DNA of 64,000 bases, taken from Albifimbria verrucaria (Eukaryota; Ascomycota; Sordariomycetes; Hypocreales; Stachybotryaceae). The notes beneath the pieces are model-generated. The model searched no databases and was not told where the DNA came from. It saw only the letters and a program-made list of their open reading frames with translations. The position numbers and the translations under genes are program-made. The DNA lies in NCBI GenBank assembly GCA_020081605.1, contig JAHREC010000016.1:1-64000 (forward strand), read 5' to 3'. Positions 1 through 11,182 of this stretch are shown piece after piece (positions within the stretch are counted from its first letter, which is position 1; every line of letters begins with the position of its first letter).

Positions 1-101
1 CTAACCCTAACCCTAACCCTAACCCTAACCCTAACCCTAACCCTAACTCCTAACCCTAACTCCTAACCCTAACCCTAACCCTAACCCTAACCCTAACCCT
101 A
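1..101. repeat. Telomere repeat array (CTAACCC)n
   Basis: Tandem CCCTAA units run from the first base, with a few CTAACTC variants around positions 46-66. The C-rich strand reads inward, as expected for the left end of a chromosome. The array ends at about 101 in 'ctaatttccg'. Confidence 0.97.
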
Positions 102-160
102 ATTTCCGTTGGGTTAGGGCTAAGGCTACGGGTAGGGTTACGCGTAGGGTTAAGGCCAAG
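102..160. repeat. Degenerate telomere-like tract in opposite orientation
   Basis: Directly behind the telomere the sequence switches to the G-rich orientation, with broken units such as GGGTTAGGG and GGGTAGGGTTA. It may be a decayed inverted telomere block or simply part of the subtelomeric repeat. Seen directly; origin is inferred. Confidence 0.6.
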
Positions 161-676
161 ATTAGGCCTGCAGTTTCACCCTTTCTACTCTCTTCACGCT
201 ACTTTTCCGCTTTTTGCCGTTTAGTAGCCGCCTTTAACTGTCTGTTGTTTGCTTCTCGCCCTTGTAAGAAGTCGTAGGCTTCGGCCTTCTTAAACGACCA
301 GCAACAAGGGACCGCCAGAGGGTAACGAGTGGAGACCGAAAAGCAAAGACGCAAACAGTCGGTTACTTGTAAGCGCGTAGTGGAGACCACCCAGGTAGGA
401 AAGATCAGGTAGCCTTAAGGTTCTAGGCTTCAAACAAGTGGAAACCAGTGACTAGCAAAGTAGTAACCAGCAGAGGCCGAGAGTGCTTAGTAAAGACCCT
501 GAAGCAAAAAGCAGACGGCAGATGGCCAACCACACCTGGCGGACAGTAGCAACTTAGAAAGAGCAAACGGAAAAGAAAGCTAAGCAGGTTGCAGGCGACG
601 ACAACAGACAACCGATCTAGAACAGAAAGGACTGGTGGGAAAAGGTTAACAGGCTAAAGCGGGAGGTAAAGAACAA

Positions 677-808
677 AGAGCAGAGAACAGAGCAGAGAAC
701 AGAGCAGAGAACAGAGCAGAGAACAGAGCAGAGAACAGAGCAGAGAACAGAGCAGAGAACAGAGCAGAGAACAGAGCAGAGAACAGAGCAGAGAACAGAG
801 CAGAGAAC
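677..808. repeat. 12-bp tandem repeat, 11 perfect copies
   Basis: The unit AGAGCAGAGAAC is repeated 11 times without a mismatch. It lies in a purine-rich stretch (roughly 200-960). On the reverse strand it creates artificial LFSA/CSLL repeat reading frames that should not be taken for genes. Confidence 0.95.
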
Positions 809-931
809 AGAAGATAGACAAGAAAGAGTAGAAAACAGCGACTAGATAGCGAGAACAAACAGGCACCAACAAGCAACTGGGAGAAGCGCTTAGACAAGCT
901 AGGGCAGCGTGACACTAGGAGACTCAACCGC

Positions 932-1010
932 AGACAACAGACAACAGACAACAGACAGCAAAAAGTAGCTTGTGAAAAACTTCCTACAACTTCCTACAAC
1001 TCCTCCTTCC
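932..1010. repeat. Short tandem repeats (AGACAAC x3; CTTCCTACAAC x2)
   Basis: AGACAAC occurs three times plus a partial copy at 932-956. An 11-bp unit CTTCCTACAAC is then repeated near 980-1002. Together with the 12-bp array they form a subtelomeric minisatellite zone. Confidence 0.8.
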
Positions 1011-1170
1011 TCAGTGATTAGAGAACTTAACCCACCTTCTCTTAAACTCTTCGTCTTTTCAGTCTAACAAGAACCTTAGCTAGTAACCCTGGCCCACCTC
1101 GGCCTTCAACCCTGTTCTTTGTACCCTTAACCAAACTTCTTCTGCAGACCCTAGGGCCAAAGATCCTCAA

Positions 1171-1200
1171 GGTCAGGGTTAGGGTTAGGGTCAGGGTCAG
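1171..1200. repeat. Interstitial telomere-like repeats (TTAGGG/TCAGGG)
   Basis: About five units of GGGTTA or GGGTCA in the G-rich orientation, opposite to the terminal telomere. This suggests an old fusion, inversion or telomere-capture scar. Confidence 0.8.
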
Positions 1201-2178
1201 AAATTTACCTACCCTATATGCTTGGTCTGCTCGCTTCTATCAACCTTTTCACTCATAACTAGCACTTACCGATAGCTGTTAGAATACTATTTCACCCTAT
1301 GCCTTGTATACCTGCCATTTTAACCAGAGTAACCTTAATAGCTGCTCTTTCCTCACGCTTTAAGGTTGGCGGTTAGCGGTTCGACAACGTAGCGGTTAGC
1401 GCTGGCCATAGGACCATGACTAATCTGCCGATAACCCTGATCCTGCAAATCGGCCACCGGACGTTAAGTTGATCCATCCCACGTTTTCCTGCCTAACGCC
1501 AGCACAGGTTATCCTGCTGTATCCTCCTACGAACCAACAGCCTGTTGGTTATCACCCCCAAAGCCCCTGTTGAGGCTGTGTAACCTAAGCCGCAGGACGT
1601 CAATCCATAGATCGCTATAAATTAATGCATCAGCCCCTTTACCAACTTTCTCATCATGCCGCCCGTTGGCTCCCATCCGAATAGCACCTTCGGCCTAATC
1701 AGCTTAAACATAATGCTCAAGAGTTCACTTCACTATAGAAACCATTAAAATTATATTCTTTTATATATCCATCGTCAATTCATAGAATGGCGTCAAAACA
1801 TGCCCACTCTACAGAGACAAGTGAGTCTTAGTGCCCTAATTGGTCCCATTCGCCTGGGAAGTAGCTGATCAGTACCCTAGACCTTGACGCTCGAACTCAA
1901 TCTGACGAGTGTTTGGGGCTTCCCACCCGGGCTCAAGCTATTCGGTGCTGGAGCTCAATTATATTCATGCAGGGGATGAATATCTGGAAGGCCTATCCTA
2001 TCTACCTAAATTATATGGTCGTGGGCTGGGGCGGCCTGAGTCTTTTGAAGCAGGCCGTCTTTTATTAGGTGCCTTAGGGATTTGTATCTTTGTCGCTGTG
2101 CCTATTATATTTCTATGTCAAAGGTAATAGCTATAGTTATCCTCTCTTCGGCTTATGCTATATTGATTATGAAGATAT
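1201..2178. other. Subtelomeric stretch without a recognisable gene
   Basis: No ORF with a convincing composition. The short plus-strand frame at 1909-2127 starts with GTG, resembles nothing I know, and has no partner exon. Weak A/T-rich patches occur at 1745-1780. Confidence 0.5.
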
Positions 2179-3264
2179 TTATCGAGATGGAACCTGGTGC
2201 CCCCATTCATCGCCGACCATACATTGCTCGTGATATTTCAGGTTGAACCCATAAGTAATCCACCCTATGATTGATTCCTGCTCCTTTGAGGGCCCGAACG
2301 CAGCAATAGCTCCTTGGGCCATAATTAAACGATTATAGTAATCCAGTATATTCCACTGAAACCCTTTGTAGTCGCTGTTCTCGCTAGGGATCTCGATAGA
2401 ACAAGCTACTTCATCGTACAACCACCTTAAGTTCTTATAGCTAAACTCCGGCAGATCGTTAATCTCGCTGTTCATCATCGCCTTGGCATCCAGGCCGCCA
2501 CTGTCGAAGTATTGCTGATTATATATCTTCTCAACCCCGTCACGGCTCTGAAGGCGTCTCTCGTTAAGTTTTGTTCGTGGTCCAGGGCCGTAGCCTAATT
2601 TAACACGTCTTTCCATAGTGATTGGATCGATATCCATGATTGCGATATGGAGGTCTTGACTGCCATGTTGAAGTGCAAAGACTGGGTGTTGCTTCTCTTG
2701 TCGCTTCGAGAGTGGGTTAAGCTTTGGTTCGTTCCACATGCCAATATGCCGAACTTCATGGCCAAGTTGCTGCGTTAAAATATCCTCCATTCGACGATGG
2801 AGTTTAACGGATCGCGGGAATTCATTGGGGTTCCTTACATTGGGCCCAAGGTTCCAATCATGCATCTCCACGAGCTCGCCAAGTAATTCGCCTGCCGTTA
2901 CCCTAGCTTTTGTATCAAGGCTTTTGGCAAGGGCGATCGACATCTCGCCATAACCCCTTCTTAGGGCTAGAGCTGCCAGAACCGTGAATACTGCACCCTT
3001 AATGCATGAGTACCTATTCTGCTCGACATCTTCGGACTTAGCGTATGCCCGACAAGATGTAACGAGTTCCCAAAGTCCAAAGCCCATGCCTGGGGTTCCG
3101 GCCACCACTTCAATGTTGATTGGCCATGCAATTCCAAAATCGAATCGACTTCGTGGCCGATTCTGAACGGAGAGAGTGGTATTTGACTCCAATATATCTA
3201 TATTACTATATATTAACAGGGTCCTCACGAATGCCAGTTTAACAAGACATACCAATAGCTGCAC
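2179..3264 (-). CDS. Hypothetical protein, unknown function
   Basis: An open frame of about 361 codons with balanced composition that looks like real protein. The frame as drawn begins at a GTG, and there is no in-frame ATG before about residue 59. A GTATGT donor and a TATAG acceptor lie within the first 60 bases, so the true start may be on an upstream exon not identified here. No transmembrane segment or familiar catalytic motif is evident. The product is fairly rich in charged and aromatic residues; LGHEVRHIGMWNEP is a distinctive stretch. It is transcribed away from the secreted-protein gene at 4176, with about 0.9 kb between them. I do not recognise the family. Confidence 0.6.
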   Translation of the reverse strand: MQLLVCLVKLAFVRTLLIYSNIDILESNTTLSVQNRPRSRFDFGIAWPINIEVVAGTPGMGFGLWELVTSCRAYAKSEDVEQNRYSCIKGAVFTVLAALALRRGYGEMSIALAKSLDTKARVTAGELLGELVEMHDWNLGPNVRNPNEFPRSVKLHRRMEDILTQQLGHEVRHIGMWNEPKLNPLSKRQEKQHPVFALQHGSQDLHIAIMDIDPITMERRVKLGYGPGPRTKLNERRLQSRDGVEKIYNQQYFDSGGLDAKAMMNSEINDLPEFSYKNLRWLYDEVACSIEIPSENSDYKGFQWNILDYYNRLIMAQGAIAAFGPSKEQESIIGWITYGFNLKYHEQCMVGDEWGHQVPSR

Positions 3265-4175
3265 CCTTACTCGTACCTATTTTCGCCACATTTCCTCTGA
3301 GGAAATGGACTTATATGTAGTGCCATTAGACAGGGGTTGAAGAATAGAAGCAAGAGTATAATCTGGCACAAGGGCCCAGCATAAGATAATAATCGATACT
3401 CTCATAATGCAATAGTAAGAAAGGCTGGTTAATATTGCAGGATTTCTAGCGTTCTTATATCGTGGAGTCGAATATTATATTATTATATTATAATGGCGGA
3501 AATACAGTCCCCTTTTAAGCTATTAATTATCTGTTAGTTTATTGCTAACCTTACTCCATCCAGAACCAAACGCTTATCAGCTTATTCTTTTCCCCTTTTT
3601 TAGCATCTTTGTTGGTGGCTTGTGGCTTCTCCGTCTTGAGTTGGCCGCAGACCCCCATATACAAGTCATGCGGTGAATGATTCGTATGATGATGGGGTCT
3701 GGAACATATAAATAGTATCCAGAAGCTTGTGGGATATGCGGTTAGAATAAGGTCCGCTGTCAGCGTGTGCGAGAAGCATCGGTTTTATGATACGCAGCTC
3801 CGTGTACGAGATATGATTGCTCCGACATGCCCCCAATTCCTGGGGCTTGTCTGGATCATGAGGCTGAGAAGCGTGGGTTTGTTGGTAAGCATATGTTACA
3901 GGATTCCAAACAGCGCAAGATACGCTCTAACACCCCTGTAGTAATCAGGGCGCAGCAAGCCACCGAACAAAAACGGCGATTTACAGTCTGGTGTTTTCTA
4001 ACCAACGAACAATTCTCCCATCAGTATTAAGAATTCATAAATAGCAGCCATACTTTATAATATATATTTAAATATGTAAGCTCTACGATTCTGAATATTT
4101 CTATGAACTTTAAATCTTAATCTTTTCTTTAGGCTACCTATATTCATCTCTTGTGAATAGTTGAAAATCACAAAC
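3265..4175. other. Intergenic region between divergent genes
   Basis: About 0.9 kb separating the unknown gene (minus) and the secreted-protein gene (plus). It contains A/T-rich patches near 3465-3490 and 4050-4080 that could serve as promoter elements. No gene recognised; ORFs at 3729-4030 look like noise. Confidence 0.5.
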
Positions 4176-4655
4176 ATGCATCTATCTTTAAAATATATAC
4201 TTTCTCTTGCCTTTATCCCGTTGAGTCTCCTAGGCGCTATTGCCACACCGATAACTCAAACTGGCGAAGTCCATGGTCATCTTAACCAGCGCACCCCAGT
4301 CTGGAATTGGCCTCGTTGCACTTTTGCAGAGGAAGGGCAATGTACTCTCTATATGGCAACGGGGAAACCATATCCAACCTTCACACAATATCGCACGTTT
4401 GCACTTTTCGATCATAAATGCAAACTCACATCCCTTTATTATACAGACATAAAGGAGAAGATTGTCAATCTCAAAGGCCATCTACCAGGTGGCATAAGAA
4501 TCGCAGTCGACGATCAAATGCAACCGGAAGGTGCTATATCTTATCGTTTAGTAGATACTCCTCTTGGTAGTGGCTTGGAGTGCCATGATTGGGGGAGTAT
4601 GTGGATGGCATCGGCTGCAGGAGACATTTCCCTGTTAAGCAACATTTTCTATTAG
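4176..4655 (+). CDS. Small secreted protein, candidate effector
   Basis: About 159 residues. ATG at 4176 is chosen because the upstream in-frame start at 4161 is a TTG. Residues 1-25 form a clear signal peptide: a short charged start, a hydrophobic core (SLAFIPLSLLGAI) and a likely cleavage site near AIATP. The mature part has four cysteines, enough for two disulphides, and many aromatic residues. No introns are needed. The nearest gene on the left is the divergent unknown gene. Small size, secretion and subtelomeric position fit an effector-like or secreted defence protein, but I do not recognise the family and this role is inference. Confidence 0.7.
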   Translation: MHLSLKYILSLAFIPLSLLGAIATPITQTGEVHGHLNQRTPVWNWPRCTFAEEGQCTLYMATGKPYPTFTQYRTFALFDHKCKLTSLYYTDIKEKIVNLKGHLPGGIRIAVDDQMQPEGAISYRLVDTPLGSGLECHDWGSMWMASAAGDISLLSNIFY

Positions 4656-4906
4656 CTACGATAGCCTGATATACATTGGTTGTGTTTAGTGAAAAAGAAA
4701 GCAGCATTAAGTCGGCCCTAGAGTATATAAACCCAACCTAACCTTAACCCCAGCCGCTTAAGTGTTTGCTACCTCCCAAGAATGGAAAGTGCTGAAGAAA
4801 CTTAACATTAATACAATAAAAAGCGAGCTTAGCTCTTGTCAATTAAACGGCAGGATTACCTAAGCCCCATGCCCCACTGTATATAATCTAGTGGGTGACA
4901 GTACTA

Positions 4907-5874
4907 TTATATTATTTTTTTCTGGTAAAGCCGATCCATACGGATTCCATGTATAGCCTTGTCTAACTCCTGGGCTGCTGTTGCCGTAGATATTTTAATG
5001 CTTTCTTCGATATCCGCCTTTATAACCGCTTCCTCCTTTTCTAACTTGATCTTCTGCGCTGCGATACCCTTGAGGTCTTCGGAGTCCCTGCAGGAAGCAA
5101 ATTTCCACCTCATCATGCAACCTCACCAGGCATCGTTCCCCACTTTGATACAGCGATACTAGAGAAGGAACATAACCATTTTGTCCGAGTAGGGTTAGAA
5201 GTCGATGGCTCTGTTTTAACAGACGCCTCATTTCACCCGCGTCGACTTCCTCACGCTCCGCTGATATTTTTTGTATGGTGTTCATTGCCTGTATTAGATC
5301 CTCGAAGTCTTCGTCGCTTATCCATCTGGGGAAACGGTATCGATGCTCTTTCCATAGAACCGCCCACGATTCAAGATTAGCCGACGCTGCGCAATCCCAT
5401 CCGCGCTCCTTTAGCGTATCTGCCAACACTGCTTTGGCGTATAAAAAGCATGCTTCTTCCATCATACATCGCACAGTTCCGAAAAACTCATACTGTAAGC
5501 GGAATGGTAGGAAGGCTCGACCTAGGAAATTTCTTTCATGGCCCACTGGCACTGGCTTTGGTTAGGTCTTCAAACGACGAGCTCTCATATACAGACCCAT
5601 ACCTTCACCCCGTGCCATCGACGCAGCCATACTCGCTATACGGTCTTCGTTCTGATCGATGCCGTTCGCAGTTCTATCGTCGCTTGCTCCGTGACCCTTC
5701 ATCGTGTCCTTTGGGAGGCTGAGCCCCCTCCTCGCGAGGCGAAACGGGCTCTTCTCGCTCGTGCGTTTCTTCGTAGGACGTATTAGATGCGATTTCCATG
5801 TTTGCTCCCTGTTCTGCGAATGTCCTTGCCGCTTCTGCCGCCTTCTGAGCTGCCGTCCTCTTCTTCTTCGCCAT
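4907..5874 (-). pseudogene. Decayed gene for a Lys/Glu-rich coiled-coil-type protein
   Basis: The coding signal begins with a basic alanine-rich start (MAKKKRTAAQKAAEAARTFA) at 5874. It continues in another frame through a conserved-looking middle at 5552-5060 (GHERNFLGRAFLPFRLQYEF) and ends in a third frame (EDLKGIAAQKIKLEKEEA) down to about 4907. An in-frame TAA lies at 5562-5564. No plausible introns connect the pieces, so at least two frame changes and one stop break it. The frame changes run in the direction of an extra base (or two missing), unlike most other breaks in this window. The C-terminal third is strongly helical. Function unknown. Confidence 0.6.
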
Positions 5875-6107
5875 TGCTGTAATGGTTCGCTATCCGGTTC
5901 TTGGTGGCGAGGATGATGTTCGCTACTTTCTCGAGGGAGAGGAAAAGAAGGGAGAGAAGGAAGAAGTCGATGCATATGAGACATGCGAAATCGCGGTCCG
6001 GAATATATATAAACCACCGGACCACAAACATACAGTGCCCTTGAAGTCAGACTCTACGACAGACCGTCGTGCAAGCTTCGAATACGCTTCCTCAATGCAG
6101 CAGACAA

Positions 6108-6603
6108 CTAAGATGCCTCTTCTAACGCGCTATTTGTCAACGCGTCTGCTTGCTCATTGTGCTCTCGCGCTACATGCCAAAACAAAACCTCCACACCGAC
6201 TTTACGAAGCGTATCAATCCACTTATCTAATTCCTTGAAAAGGTCCGAGTTACGAACTATTTTCTGCTTTGCTGTCCAATAAACCCTGTCTTTTCATACC
6301 CACCGGTTCGGAACCCAGTCCGTGATCCCGTCTACCACATATGCTGAATCTGCTTTGATCACTACTAGATCCAGCCTCTTACCCCAAACCGTTCTTTTTG
6401 TATATCGCATGGGCCACTTGAAGCGCAATAATGGCAGCCTGAAGTTCTGCCACCTGATTCGTCGTGCGAACACTCCTCGATAATGACGCTTTATTGTATT
6501 CGAGTATTCCCGACAAACACACCTGCAGCCATTCTGGCTGTTGGTGTTCCATTGTACCGGCACACACCATCGACGGCAATGACTATGCAATCTAGATGCA
6601 TTT
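6108..6603 (-). pseudogene. Broken RNase H domain protein
   Basis: All main parts of a fungal RNase HI-like domain are visible in order on the minus strand but in different frames. These are IAVDGVCRYNG (first Asp), TNQVAELQAAIIAL (Glu), VVIKADSAYVVDG (second Asp), and then WTAKQKIVRNSDLFKELDKW and the C-terminal HNEQADALTN with the last acidic position. Breaks: a frame change near 6510-6530, another near 6390 (GGGG run) and a TGA at 6294-6296. The final stop at 6108 looks natural. RNase H cleaves the RNA strand of RNA-DNA hybrids; fungal standalone copies may derive from retroelements. Length (about 165 codons) matches a lone RNase H domain. Confidence 0.75.
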
Positions 6604-7519
6604 CCCATCTGTGTAAGGGGTTTCACATCACAATTTCAAACGCTGCTTATACCATGCATTTATATATTGAGCTTCAGTGACTAGACCTCAACACCACTTT
6701 AACCTTTGTCCCATCGTTTGGTTTTCCAGAGGCTGCATAAAGGAGGGAGGGATATGCGGCGTGGTATGGTTTGACCATTCATAAAGCAGTAACCCAATCG
6801 TTCGCCAAGGCGTCAGAAACCCTCGTTTAATCCCGGTTTGGACGATTGAAGCTGCTGCGTGAGGGTGGGGGTTTGCAGGGTTCGTGGCCACCAAGCCAAT
6901 GAGTGGTGGCCTATGGGCTGTGAACCAACCTTATTTAAAAGCATTGGTGGGAAGCAAACCCGGGAATTCGGACTGGCGAGGGTCACTACGTGAGTTCCTT
7001 TTATTCTAGCTGGCACAGTCGGACCTTTGTGTGATGTCGGCGTCCTATTGCAGGGCCAACCGCATACACAATCGTTCTTGGTATGGAACCCCGTGGGCAC
7101 CCTATTGGTTGCGACCGCATCGTCCGGGTACTCACCCAGGCACATTTACAGGGTAGCGGGGAGCCAACTGCATAAGAGAACGAAACGATGAGATAACGAC
7201 CCAACAGTAAATTGTCAAATATTCCTAGGACCTCCCGGCTCTTGCATGGGCTCGGTTAGGATTCCTGGATATGGATACCAACAGCATATAGGATCATCGT
7301 AGGCGAGGGCTTTCGGGCTAGTCGAGACAGCCACCTCCCGCTCTTTCCGCTCTTCCAGGCCGGGGTTCAATGGGATAAAGGCACAGTACACTGTTCCGCG
7401 TAAAACTATAAAGAGGTGGCCGATTTCCCTCCTTCCAATCTCCAGCCCGACTCATCTCCTTAGCCCTCACCTGACCATCCGACCATCCAATCATCCAATC
7501 GTCCGCACCCTTTGCCAAC
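6604..7519. other. Intergenic region and promoter of the 7520 gene
   Basis: No gene recognised from 6604 to about 7380. Upstream of 7520 there is a TATA-like 'aactataaagagg' near 7405, then a C/T-rich leader containing repeated CCATCC(A/G)A units (7470-7505), a common fungal core-promoter style. Confidence 0.5.
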
Positions 7520-8210
7520 ATGCTCTTCCTTCCCCTTATCCTTGGCCTTGCCGCCAGTGTCAACGCAATCGACCTCTACCTCGGCTGGAGGGGCGGCAGC
7601 AACTACGTTGCTTGCCGTAACATAAACCCCAACGTCTGCTGCTCCACTGCTGCAGGAGGGAGCCCTTCAACAGCCTTGACTTCAGAGAGATCCCCAGGAA
7701 CTGGAACATCCAGTGCCGTGGCCACAGAGGCCCCCAGTGTGGCTCGCTGGCCGAGGTCAAGCAGAGCAACGGCGCTACCGCAGTTAGCCTGTTCAACTCT
7801 GACTTTGGTGGCTCTGGCTATGGCTTCGTCTCTAAGCGCTCCACGGACGATGCTGTTGTTGAGACCGTAAGGCCATCTCTCTTGGTCTTTGGAGACGGGG
7901 CTCAATATGATCTTTCCGAATTGACTGAATCTTCCTATGATGAAATGGTATGTGCCTCTTACGTCCCATAGGCTTGAACCATAAGTGCTTTTGCTAATGA
8001 CCATGGTAGTTAGTACCAGCTTTTCCGCTACCATCCTCCGAGTCATAACATGGCATCCTCCCTCGCTTAACCCCTCGCTTGACCCCCTCGCGCTTCCAAA
8101 GAGTCTACCTGCTAATGTTCGTATTCTTCGTCTACAGTCTCCGAATCGCAGCTTCGAACGGTTCCTCCGACGATGTTCCCGCCAAATTCGACACATCCAG
8201 GATCGAGTAA
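7520..8210 (+). CDS. Secreted cysteine-containing protein (frame broken once)
   Basis: Starts MLFLPLILGLAASVNA, a textbook signal peptide, followed by a mature part with CRNINPNVCCS. The frame then changes by one missing base at about 7655-7660 (GG/GGG run) and continues convincingly (NWNIQCRGHRGPQCGSLAEV) to a GTATGT donor at 7948. The last exon most likely begins after CTACAG at 8138 and ends near 8210 (SDDVPAKFDTSRIE). A smaller middle exon around 8014-8041 is possible and the phase of the last junction does not close cleanly, so the 3' structure is uncertain. It resembles a family of small fungal secreted proteins of unknown function. Confidence 0.55.
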
Positions 8211-8445
8211 AGGTTCGATATGGTGGCTTGAGCGCTTGGAATATATGCCAGCCTGGTCCGACGTTCCTCTTGCGATCACCTTGACTGCGGAGGGTAACAG
8301 GTTGCCTTGCATACTTAGTTAAACATTATAGAACTCTGCTACCTCATTCCCTACAAGTCCCATATCCCTTCCAGTGTGTGACTAAATACAGTAATCTGTG
8401 AAGTTGAAAATCCATAGCCCAATTTTTAAGAACAGCAGCTTTCGT

Positions 8446-10187
8446 TCAGCTCGGCACCCACACAAGCTCAATAATACCATCAAGTGCCTTCATGGGCCTT
8501 TTCTTCTCTACCATCCATCGCTCATCATCCTTCTTTCGAACATATACCTGTAACACGGACCCGTCCTCCATGACTTGCGAGTCACGAAGCTCCCAAGCAA
8601 TCTTCTTACCCGTTTTGAGGAGCGAGGGGCGCTGAGGGCCATACGTGTAGTCGAAGTTCCACACATGCTCCTCGAACAGCGGGCGAAATGTACGCTCCAC
8701 CTGACTCAGGTCGAAGTCGATCCCATCGGGGTAGTGCGCAATGCTATAACCGTTGGAGATGATGAAGTTGTCCGCAGTAACGAAGCGCTGAAACGGGCAG
8801 TCCTCGCCGCACGTATAGGATATCTTGGTGGTATTTAGCGGGTTGGCCGAGTGCCACTTGTCGCCTCTCTTGAAATGATGAATGCTGTACGGCTTAAATC
8901 CGCCTTCGTAGAAACCCGATGCGTCTCCTACAAGATCGAGCTGCCAGAGGTCCTTCAGGTGCGTGAGACGTATGTCGGTGTTCTCGTATATGCACTTACG
9001 AAGGAGAATGTCTCCCTGAGGACCCCAGCCGGTGTTGGACTGCTTGATCTTGGCCCTCGTCCGGCAAGCGTCAATGCGACTGGAAACGATACCCGCCAAA
9101 GGACGGCTGAGGAAGACTCCACCGCCTCCAAAAGCTTGGGAGCCGTGCACCTTCACGGCCGTAACGTCCTCGGATAAGGTGCCGATATATAACAGCCTTG
9201 TATGATCATACTGCTTGAACCGCTCGACGAGGCCATTCATCGCCGTGAAGAAGGTGTCGTCATCGCACAAGACCAGCCACTTCCTGTTCGGGAGTCTTTG
9301 TGGGAGTAAAGCATAGGCACCAGGTTGAGGTACCGGACAGCCATCTCCTTCTCTATCCGGCTATCCCACCCGCTCACTTCGGAATCGATACCGGCATCGG
9401 CAAGTCGTTGCGCGACCTCCGTAAGCTCCGCATCCGTGACGTCAAGGAGGCGAAGGAGGAGCTTGCCTCCGTTAGACCTGCCTTTGCTGTCGGTTAGCCA
9501 GTAGGCCCACTCTTGGATCATCGAAGGGTCGCTGAGGCGCTTGTATGTGGTGGAAATGGCGAATATGAAGTCGGAGAGATCAGCATCGGCCGGGAAAGGC
9601 GACTCCGGGACGGAAACCTCCAAGGGTTCGCTGCATTTCTCTTCCTGGTCGTGGCCACTCAGCAGATCCACCACCCGGAAGCCTTCGGCGTCATTACCTG
9701 ATGACAGGAGGTTCTGCGGTAGCGAAGTATAAGATTGACGCTCGATGGGCTTGCGCGTGAAGCTGATGTAGCGTCTCAAATACTCGACTTGATCGTCCAG
9801 CTTGTATCTGTCACTTATCTCACGAAGCCTGTCCGTATCAACATTGCAATTCATAACGTGGCTCGATGACGGCCGTGCGCCATGTGCGCTGGTGTTGATG
9901 GGTTTGGCTTGATCACCGCCCGAAAGTTTCGGCTTGACAGCGGATACATCTTTTAAATCAGATGTTTTTAGAAGCAAGTCTGTGGTATACGGTCTCGTTG
10001 ATGGTAAGTTCCAATATGCTATCAAAAGAACGGCAATAAGCACAACAAGCTTGAGAGCTCTTGAGAAGGAGCTCCGTATGCCCCAGGTTGACTGGATTAA
10101 TGCCTTCGCTAGGGTGCAGGCTCTCGTGGCTTTCGCCGACCAATACACACTATGCGGGGCCTCTAGGCGGCCGATCCACCCTACCAT
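8446..10187 (-). CDS. Type II membrane glycosyltransferase, GT31-like (one frame break)
   Basis: Starts at ATG 10187. A single transmembrane anchor lies near residues 45-65 (KLVVLIAVLLIAYW), followed by a stem and a lumenal catalytic domain. The DxD metal-binding motif is present (LVLCDDDTFF near 9260), followed by GGGGVFLSRPLA and a conserved WGPQGD stretch, as in fungal GT31-like/DUF604 proteins that transfer sugars in the Golgi. The frame is interrupted once at 9297-9299, where one more A in an AAA run (minus strand) would restore it. Without the break the protein is about 580 residues, normal for the family. Sugar specificity cannot be inferred. Confidence 0.75.
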
Positions 10188-11182
10188 AGCTAGGTAGGAC
10201 AGTAAGCAAATGCGGTTGGGTAAAGAAGGGTGTCGGTATTCAGGGCATACAAGTAATAGAGTTGCCTACCAAAGTAGGTTAAGGGGCTTAAGGTGTCAAT
10301 TGAAACGGCGAGGCCGAGGCATTAATGGCTGTTGGTTATGTAAATTTGTGGCAGAACCAACAGCCAAGCAATTAATATCCTGGCTGGTGGTGGATCCTCG
10401 CTTCAGCCTGAGCCACTCAGCACGTGGTGGTGCTGTGGGAAGGAAATGCAATGGCTAGATCCCCCTGTCCAACATTTAGATGGATGTGAAGTATACTGAC
10501 AAATATTATGTATATAACTTAGGGAAAAGGATGTCTGTAGCACGCGGCGGAGAATGACCAATGCTGATTGGTCAATTTTATCATGGCTATCCATCACCGA
10601 CAAATCGCCCGAATTTTAATTCTTTCCTAGCTCACTATCCGGTGACATGTTCCTCGTCCTGTCTTACTTGGTGAATCATGCTATTAAGTAACCTTGTTAT
10701 TTTTACTATCGATTTCGTACTGAAAACCACCTTCGAAGGGATATGAGCGACGGATCGTCTAGACCCCGCTTTAGGGGCCCTCCGCCCCAAGTAGGCCGCC
10801 CATAAACAAGCCATCAAATGACTTGGATAGGCCTGGAAGCACGAGATATAACCCCATTGTCCTTGACGAGCATAACGATACTGATAATTGTGTGGAGGGT
10901 GAAGATGATACTGGAGGGAAACACACGGCCGTGGCAGGCAACAAGGTCAAACAAGGGTAATGCTGGGAGTTACCTCTGGATACTCAACCAATAAGCAATC
11001 CGTCTCTCATACCGTGTCTCTGGTTGTTAGGAAGATAATGGTTTTGACACACCAAGGATAATAGCAAAAACCAAGATGAGGGTGGAGGAAATGACAGTTA
11101 AAGGGATATCGACAATGCTCGTGCAATAAGCAACGGAGGGTTTTGCAATGTATCCAAGAACGCTCTGGATTATATTGTGCAA
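10188..11182. other. Gene-free region
   Basis: No convincing coding signal on either strand. A small perfect hairpin (GACCAAT-GCTG-ATTGGTC) sits near 10556-10573. Reading frames at 10403-10817 have unlikely composition. Confidence 0.5.

Noticed and set aside
646..951. Repeat-rich reading frames (LFSA and CSLL repeats) on the minus strand
   Set aside because: They are by-products of the 12-bp tandem repeat; several frames are open because the unit length is a multiple of three.
1909..2127. 72-codon plus-strand frame with a hydrophobic end
   Set aside because: Starts with GTG, has no known relatives, no splice signals, and lies in a gene-free stretch.
5882..6238. 118-codon plus-strand frame
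   Set aside because: Antisense to the two decayed minus-strand genes, whose protein motifs are clear.
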